NCBI RefSeq assembly: GCF_029029525.1
Contig: NZ_JAKJSC010000010.1
Coordinates: 1-64,000 of the forward strand
Length of the DNA: 64,000 bases
Direction of reading: 5' to 3'
Source of the DNA: Labilibaculum sp. DW002
GTDB taxonomy: Bacteria > Bacteroidota > Bacteroidia > Bacteroidales > Marinifilaceae
Position numbers and translations under genes: made by a program. The notes under the pieces are model-generated. The model saw only the letters and a program-made list of their open reading frames with translations. It ran no database searches and was not told where the DNA came from. Below are positions 58,975 through 64,000 of the stretch, one piece after another. Positions within the stretch are counted from its first letter, which is position 1. Each line of letters begins with the position of its first letter.

Positions 58975-59743
58975 ATTTTCTTTTCCCGAATTGAAAGAAT
59001 TTCTCGACGAGAAGTATGATTTATACAATCGTGAATCTTTCATTACAAGTGATCCAATACAAATTCCAAGAGGCTTTACTAAAAAAGGAGATATAGAAAT
59101 AGCAGGTTTTCTTAGTGCCAGTATTGCATGGGGGCAAAGACCTACCATTATTCGAAATGCGAAATGGTTGATGGATCGAATGGACCAACAACCCTTAGAT
59201 TTTATCTTAAATGCAAAAGATTCCGATTTAGATGTGTTTAAAGAGTTCAAGCATCGAACCTTTAATGGTGACGATTGTGTTTTCTTTTTAAAGTCCTTGC
59301 AAAATATCTATAAAAAGCACGGAGGTTTAGAGGATGTATTTGCAAAGGGTGTTGGCGAAAAATCAAATGTTAAGAATGCTTTGGCTTATTTCCGTGAAGT
59401 GTTTTTTGAGGTAGAACATTTAGATCGAAGCGAGAAACATATTTCTAATGTATTGAAAAAGTCAGCTGCGAAACGTCTGAATATGTATTTGCGATGGATG
59501 GTGAGAAAAGACGATAGAACTGTGGATTTTGGTTTATGGAATAAGATTAATGCTGCAGATTTGTATCTTCCATTGGATGTTCACACAGGAAATGTGGGAA
59601 GAAAATTGGGTTTGCTAACGCGTACACAAAATGATTGGCCTGCAGTTATTGAAATCACCTCTAATTTAAGAAAATTGGACCCGAAAGATCCGATCAAATA
59701 CGATTTTGCCTTGTTTGGATTGGGAATTTTTGAAAAGTTTTAA
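58961..59743 (+). CDS. TIGR02757 (DUF2400) family protein
   Basis: 260-aa cytoplasmic protein of the TIGR02757 family, mainly found in Bacteroidota and epsilon-proteobacteria. Recognisable segments are [30 protein letters not shown] in separate parts, [39 protein letters not shown] and [14 protein letters not shown]. The helical pattern recalls HhH-GPD-like folds, but no function is established. It overlaps lolD and is 2 bp before trmN6. Confidence 0.88.
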   Translation: MKTNKFSFPELKEFLDEKYDLYNRESFITSDPIQIPRGFTKKGDIEIAGFLSASIAWGQRPTIIRNAKWLMDRMDQQPLDFILNAKDSDLDVFKEFKHRTFNGDDCVFFLKSLQNIYKKHGGLEDVFAKGVGEKSNVKNALAYFREVFFEVEHLDRSEKHISNVLKKSAAKRLNMYLRWMVRKDDRTVDFGLWNKINAADLYLPLDVHTGNVGRKLGLLTRTQNDWPAVIEITSNLRKLDPKDPIKYDFALFGLGIFEKF

Positions 59744-59745
59744 GC

Positions 59746-60465
59746 ATGGCTAATAATTATTTTGAATTCAAGCAATTTCGAATCGATCAGGATGGATCGG
59801 CAATGAAAGTTGGTACCGATGGTGTACTTCTGGGTGCTTGGGCAGATGTATCTGGTGCGACTAGAATTTTGGATATTGGCACGGGTACAGGTTTAATTGC
59901 GATTATGGCTGCTCAACGTACTCATGATCATACTATCGTTGATGCAGTAGAGATTGAATTCTCTTCTTATCAGCAAGCGCTTTCTAATTTTGAGAATTCT
60001 CCATGGTCGAGCCGATTAAATGCGCATCATTCTTCTTTTCAGGATTTTCATAAGGATCAGCAGGTGAAATATGATGCTATTGTTAGTAATCCACCTTATT
60101 TTTTAAATGGATTAAATGCAAAAGAAGAGTCAAGAACACAGGCTCGTCATGCAGATTATTTGCCTTTCGAGGAATTGTTAGAAGGAGCGATGAAGCTACT
60201 TTCAGAGAAAGGAACACTATCTGTAGTACTTCCAGTTGAAGAGGGGGAATTGTTTATTCGTTTGGCACGATTAACAGGCTTTTATCTGAAAAGAAAGGTT
60301 GCTGTTTTGCCAAACCCAGGTAAACCAGCAAAGCGTTACCTGTTAGAGTTTTCCTTACAAAATTGTGATTTGCAAATTTCAGATTTTAGGGTAGAAAATG
60401 GACAAAGACATGTTTATTCACCCGAATACATTATGCTGACAAAAGATTTTTATTTGAAATTTTAA
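59746..60465 (+). CDS. trmN6: tRNA1(Val) adenine-37 N6-methyltransferase
   Basis: 239-aa SAM-dependent methyltransferase (YfiC/TrmN6). The N-terminal FKQFRIDQDGSAMKVGTDGVLLGAW leads into the SAM loop LDIGTGTGLIAIMAAQR, and the catalytic N6-adenine motif is NPPYF (IVSNPPYFLNG). The C-terminal part (KRKVAVLPNPGKPAKRYLLEF) matches the family. Its last 4 bp overlap the convergent lipoprotein gene. Confidence 0.93.
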   Translation: MANNYFEFKQFRIDQDGSAMKVGTDGVLLGAWADVSGATRILDIGTGTGLIAIMAAQRTHDHTIVDAVEIEFSSYQQALSNFENSPWSSRLNAHHSSFQDFHKDQQVKYDAIVSNPPYFLNGLNAKEESRTQARHADYLPFEELLEGAMKLLSEKGTLSVVLPVEEGELFIRLARLTGFYLKRKVAVLPNPGKPAKRYLLEFSLQNCDLQISDFRVENGQRHVYSPEYIMLTKDFYLKF

Positions 60466-61217
60466 TTGTTTTCTACAACCAATTTAAAGTTCGTCCACCA
60501 TTCTGCCAATTCATGCGGATTTTGATCCGTACCGGCTTTTAACTTATCCATTCGTTTGTTAATGTATTCTTTGCTCGACATGGTCGAAAAGTATGCTTCA
60601 TTGGCTTCGTTAATACTTGCAATGCCAATACTAATATTTTCTGTTCCGTTAATCTCTTCAGTATAAAGTTCCGTAAGCTGTATACGTAAATGATAAGAGA
60701 ACAAAACCTCTTCTTTAGAACTCAGTTTTAATTGAAAATTATCTTCAGGCTGAAGCGTGTTCATTGAAATATTTTCGTTTGTATTGGTATTTAGCACTTC
60801 GTAAGTTTGAAAACGATCAAATAGCTCTTCATTAAATTCGATCATTGAAAATCGACTCAAATAATTTTCAAAACTTTTAGTCGTATAAGGAAATTGTGAT
60901 GGCATAGGAAAGTTAACTGCATAAGAGTTTTGTAACTTCCCTTTCGAATCGATCCAAATACTTAATCCTAGATTGTATATCTTTCGAAGAGTATTGGCCG
61001 AATTAGTTTCCAGAATAATATCAATATATTGTTTGTTGTTGAATATTTTTATACTGATTGCATCCTTAGGATGGTAATAAATTGCCTCTGTTTTGGAATA
61101 TATTTCTGAGTTGAAATTAATGTCTTCTTCCCATTTACTTGAAAATTGACTGTTTACCGCACAAGAGCTCATGCCAATACTAGCAATTAAAAAAATGAAT
61201 TTAAGAAATTGGGACAT
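60462..61217 (-). CDS. Hypothetical lipoprotein
   Basis: About 251-aa exported lipoprotein I do not recognise. The lipobox is MSSC (GMSSCAVN) preceded by FLKFIFLIASI. Met at 61217 (MSQFLKFIF) is preferred over 61262, which would place a non-hydrophobic tail before the signal. The mature region is mixed beta-strand rich (ISIKIFNNKQYIDIILET, LGLSIWIDSKGKLQNSYAVNFP) and ends in an acidic/aromatic tail. No catalytic motif is visible. It converges on trmN6 with a 4-bp overlap. Confidence 0.65.
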   Translation of the reverse strand: MSQFLKFIFLIASIGMSSCAVNSQFSSKWEEDINFNSEIYSKTEAIYYHPKDAISIKIFNNKQYIDIILETNSANTLRKIYNLGLSIWIDSKGKLQNSYAVNFPMPSQFPYTTKSFENYLSRFSMIEFNEELFDRFQTYEVLNTNTNENISMNTLQPEDNFQLKLSSKEEVLFSYHLRIQLTELYTEEINGTENISIGIASINEANEAYFSTMSSKEYINKRMDKLKAGTDQNPHELAEWWTNFKLVVENN

Positions 61218-61291
61218 AGGTATATTGATTTGATTTTTATCAAAAATATAAAATTCCCGCATGGATTTATCTTGGCTACAGTTTTATTCTG

Positions 61292-62623
61292 TTAGAAATC
61301 AATTTCTTCTTCGATAAAGCGGACTCCTAATGCTTCCAATTCAGTTAGAATTGGTTTGTAAAGTTCTGGAGAAGTTGGAATGTGAACACCTTTTAATTGA
61401 ATTAAGTCTTTGGCTAATAGTTTTGTAGCAATGGCTAATGGTGTACCAACAGTATAAGACATTGCTGTATGTTCACGATCTTTTCCTTCGTAAGTCATCG
61501 ATGAAGTAATGCGCTTTTTTTGTCCGGTAATCTCATAATCAAAGATATGCTGCATAACCAAAAGATCTCTATCATTAGGTTCAAGAGCCCACTTTTGTTC
61601 AAGGATTTTTTGCAAGATCATGGCTGGACTGGCATTTTTCATACCAACTAAATCGTTAGAAAATAAACCAAGCCATTTTAATTTCTCCATGATTACTGAT
61701 TCCGCATCAATATGTACAAATTCGGCTAAGCATTTCTCTAAAGATTTGTCACTTTCCGGTAAAAAACTCAAGAGATAGTTGCGGTAAGTTAGTAAATGAG
61801 AATTCTTCATCTCATAGCTGTCATCTGTGCAACCCAATTGCACCAAAACATTCCATGCTTCAGAATACCCTGGTCGGCGCATAGTACCTCTCATGATGGT
61901 TGGAATATCTTTTAAATTATATAGTTCGCAATATTGAAGGGAATCTCTATTAGGATACACTTCAAACTTGCCATATCCTTCTATTTCAGTTTTTGTTAGA
62001 GTAGAAAAAAGCTTGTTGTAAGGAATGTATTTAAAATGATTATTTTCTTTGAATCTGGCTACGCCTTGACCAGCAACTACCACATTTCTTGGATTCCACG
62101 AAAATTTATAGTTCCATGGATTGTTATCGCAATCTGGAGCCACTAAACCACCACAAAAAGATTTAAATGATCTAATTACTCCTCCTTTATCTTTTATTTC
62201 ATGAATTATTTTCATGGCTGACATGTGGTCTAAACCAGGATCAACACCAAGTTCATTTAAAAAGCAAAGCCCTTTTTCTTTAGCTTCTTCATCTAATTCC
62301 ATCATTTCGGGAGAAACATAGGATGGTGTTAACATGTGTTTTCCATACTTTAAACATTCTCTAGCAACAATTATATGCATAGAAGCAGGAACCATACTAA
62401 CAACAATATCGGCAGCAGAAATTTCTTCGTTTCTTTGTTCCAAATCTTTTAAATTAAAACGTAGAGGGATTCCGTTAGGATGATCTCCTATTTTCTTTTT
62501 GACTAAGTCAAGAGACATATCTCCAACAGTAACTTTCCAATTGTGTTTTTCGGAATGTTTAAGTAAATATTGAATCAAACTTGTTGCGGAAAGGCCTGCG
62601 CCAATAATTAGAATGTTTTTCAT
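61292..62623 (-). CDS. Saccharopine dehydrogenase-family oxidoreductase
   Basis: 443-aa NAD(P)-dependent oxidoreductase. The N-terminal Rossmann motif is ILIIGAGLSATSLIQYLL, followed by VSMVPASMHIIVARECLKYGKHMLTPSYVSPEM and LNELGVDPGLDHMSAMKII. The C-terminal domain includes FCGGLVAPDCDNNPWNYKFSWNPR and MSYTVGTPLAIATKLL. Saccharopine reductase (glutamate-forming) of the lysine aminoadipate route is the closest named function; lysine synthesis, degradation or another amino-adipate-like substrate cannot be decided. It is a single gene with a 310-bp gap before mutS. Confidence 0.88.
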   Translation of the reverse strand: MKNILIIGAGLSATSLIQYLLKHSEKHNWKVTVGDMSLDLVKKKIGDHPNGIPLRFNLKDLEQRNEEISAADIVVSMVPASMHIIVARECLKYGKHMLTPSYVSPEMMELDEEAKEKGLCFLNELGVDPGLDHMSAMKIIHEIKDKGGVIRSFKSFCGGLVAPDCDNNPWNYKFSWNPRNVVVAGQGVARFKENNHFKYIPYNKLFSTLTKTEIEGYGKFEVYPNRDSLQYCELYNLKDIPTIMRGTMRRPGYSEAWNVLVQLGCTDDSYEMKNSHLLTYRNYLLSFLPESDKSLEKCLAEFVHIDAESVIMEKLKWLGLFSNDLVGMKNASPAMILQKILEQKWALEPNDRDLLVMQHIFDYEITGQKKRITSSMTYEGKDREHTAMSYTVGTPLAIATKLLAKDLIQLKGVHIPTSPELYKPILTELEALGVRFIEEEIDF

Positions 62624-62933
62624 CGATATGTCGTTAGTAGGTATGTTGTGTTTACTATAAATTTATAATAAAGCTGTTAAAAACAACAAATTATTGTCTT
62701 CTTTTTCTTTAATAAATAGCATTTGCTTAATAATATTAAGATCTAAACCCTTATTCTTTCCCTTGTGTTTGTGGCTTTTAGGTGCATGTAAATCAGGATG
62801 ATTGCAGAGTTAATTTTTGATTGATGTAATCTGTGAATTTGTTCTTCTTTTTATATTCTATACTCTAAATCGGAATGATTATATTTGTTCGAGATAGAAA
62901 ATAAATTGAGCAACCTCTAAATATATTTTACCC
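62624..62933. other. 310-bp intergenic region before mutS
   Basis: AT-rich divergent region between the saccharopine dehydrogenase-family gene and mutS. TATATTTG at 62880-62887 is a good -7 element for mutS (about 47 nt before the proposed start), but no TTTG lies at the right distance upstream. I see no other gene, RNA or repeat. Confidence 0.3.
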
Positions 62934-64000
62934 TTGGCAACAAAAAGAAAAGCCGTCGAGACCCCATTAATGAAGCAGTATTATCAGATGAAAGACAAAC
63001 ATCCTGATGCAATCTTGCTTTTTAGGGTTGGAGACTTTTACGAAACATTTTCTGATGATGCAATTCGTGCTTCTGAGATTTTAGGAATTACTTTAACCAA
63101 ACGAGCAAATGGTTCTGCTTCTTATGTAGAGTTGGCTGGTTTTCCACATCATTCAATTGATACTTATCTGCCAAAATTGGTACGGGCAGGGATGCGTGTG
63201 GCAATTTGCGAGCAACTAGAAGATCCTAAGAAAACCAAAAAGTTGGTGAAAAGGGGGATTGTGGAGTTGGTTACACCTGGTGTTTCGTACAATGACAATG
63301 TGTTAGAACACCGTGAGAATAATTTCCTGGCCTGTGTTCATTTGGAGAAAAATTCAGCAGGTATTGCTTTTTTAGATGCTTCAACTGGTGAGTTTTTAAC
63401 TGCCGAGGGGAGTTTCGAATACATTGATAAGTTATTGGGGAATTTTCAGCCAAAAGAGGTTTTGTATCAAAGGGGGAAAGAGAAGATTTTTCATGAATTA
63501 TTCGGAGGGAAGTTTTACACTTTCACTATGGATGATTGGGTTTTTACAGAAAGTGCTGCGAATGACAGGTTGTTGCGTCATTTTGAAACGACTTCGCTTA
63601 AGGGGTTTGGGGTTCAGACACTTCGTGATGGAATAATTGCTTCTGGTGCAGTTTTGCATTATTTAGACATTACCAAACACAGTCAAGCTGCACATGTTAC
63701 TCAGCTTTCGCGGATAGAAGAAGATCGATACGTATGGTTGGATAAATTTACGGTTCGAAATTTAGAGCTATTTGGTGCGCTAAATGATGGGGCAAGTACT
63801 TTATCTGGCGTTATGGATAAAACTTTATCTCCAATGGGAGCACGTCTGTTAAAAAGATGGATTGCCCTTCCTTTAAAAGATTCCGCTCGCATAACAGATC
63901 GTTTAAGCGTCGTAAACCACTTTTACAATAATGATGAAGCTTCTCATAAAATTGGAGATGAAATTCAGCAAATTGGGGATTTGGAACGAATCATATCTAA
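62934..64000 (+). CDS. mutS: DNA mismatch repair protein MutS (5' part, truncated by window end)
   Basis: First about 355 residues of MutS, which recognises mismatches and recruits MutL. The mismatch-binding domain starts [25 protein letters not shown] in two blocks with the conserved RVGDFYETF (Phe-x-Glu mismatch motif). Then come [21 protein letters not shown] and VTPGV, the connector domain and the start of the lever domain ([19 protein letters not shown]). The frame is open to the last base, where the gene runs off. TTG at 62934 gives [14 protein letters not shown], like other Bacteroidota MutS; ATG 62970 would cut off the conserved ETPLMKQYY. Confidence 0.92.
   Translation, partial: MATKRKAVETPLMKQYYQMKDKHPDAILLFRVGDFYETFSDDAIRASEILGITLTKRANGSASYVELAGFPHHSIDTYLPKLVRAGMRVAICEQLEDPKKTKKLVKRGIVELVTPGVSYNDNVLEHRENNFLACVHLEKNSAGIAFLDASTGEFLTAEGSFEYIDKLLGNFQPKEVLYQRGKEKIFHELFGGKFYTFTMDDWVFTESAANDRLLRHFETTSLKGFGVQTLRDGIIASGAVLHYLDITKHSQAAHVTQLSRIEEDRYVWLDKFTVRNLELFGALNDGASTLSGVMDKTLSPMGARLLKRWIALPLKDSARITDRLSVVNHFYNNDEASHKIGDEIQQIGDLERIIS

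Overview
The window looks like chromosomal core sequence from a low-GC member of Bacteroidota. I infer a marine/anaerobic Bacteroidales-Marinilabiliales type (Labilibaculum/Marinifilum-like); no 16S or search supports the exact genus. The reasons are the fused SecDF, Bacteroidota-type promoters (TTTG ... TANNTTTG), A-rich leaders with few Shine-Dalgarno sites, and many families typical of the phylum (putative porin, DUF4783, DUF6515-like, TIGR02757, NamZ/DUF1343, RIC-like hemerythrin paired with a LuxR regulator). Genes are densely packed and many units end in clear intrinsic terminators. I see no insertion sequence, prophage, CRISPR array, tRNA or rRNA.

Layout. 1-4.3 kb: outer-membrane porin, periplasmic-binding/lytic transglycosylase lipoprotein, NUDIX CoA pyrophosphatase. 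4.4-7.8 kb: gatE-gatD, an archaeal-type tRNA-dependent amidotransferase pair. 7.9-10.1 kb: operon of CPBP membrane protease, class D beta-lactamase and DUF2059 protein. 10.2-15.2 kb: gdhA, divergent from a large sensor/receiver/PEP-synthase-like fusion. 15.2-18.7 kb: transmembrane winged-helix regulator divergent from a GH2 glycosidase, with a perfect 18-bp palindrome between them. 18.8-29.7 kb: LolC/E-type permease, NamZ muramidase, thioredoxin-like protein, aminotransferase, valS, ridA, type II NADH dehydrogenase and a His-rich secreted protein. 29.7-33.2 kb: glnA and amtB, convergent, with a structured leader before glnA. 33.4-42 kb: DUF4783 protein, rlmH, NtrY-like kinase, MBL-fold hydrolase, RIC-like hemerythrin plus regulator, TPR protein. 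42-44.3 kb: era-der GTPases, with era carrying a frameshift. 44.9-48.9 kb: FMN riboswitch and ribD-ribE-ribBA-ribH. 48.9-53.9 kb: pseudouridine synthase with an SR-like N-terminal extension, glmM, mdh, retropepsin-like protease. 54-60.5 kb: secDF, tatA, Ca2+/Na+ antiporter, lolD, TIGR02757 gene, trmN6. 60.5-64 kb: lipoprotein, saccharopine dehydrogenase-family gene and the start of mutS, which runs off the window.

Functionally the window combines nitrogen assimilation (gdhA, glnA, amtB), translation quality and tRNA charging (gatDE, valS, trmN6, rlmH, era, der, pseudouridine synthase), flavin synthesis with its own switch, and envelope/export functions (secDF, tatA, Lol parts, porin, muramidase, transglycosylase). 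The points most worth a second look are bacterial GatDE, the PEP-synthase signalling fusion, the FMN riboswitch in which one 8-nt segment can pair with either the aptamer or the terminator, the era frameshift at an A6GG run, the SR-like tail, the beta-lactamase operon and the palindrome beside the GH2 gene.
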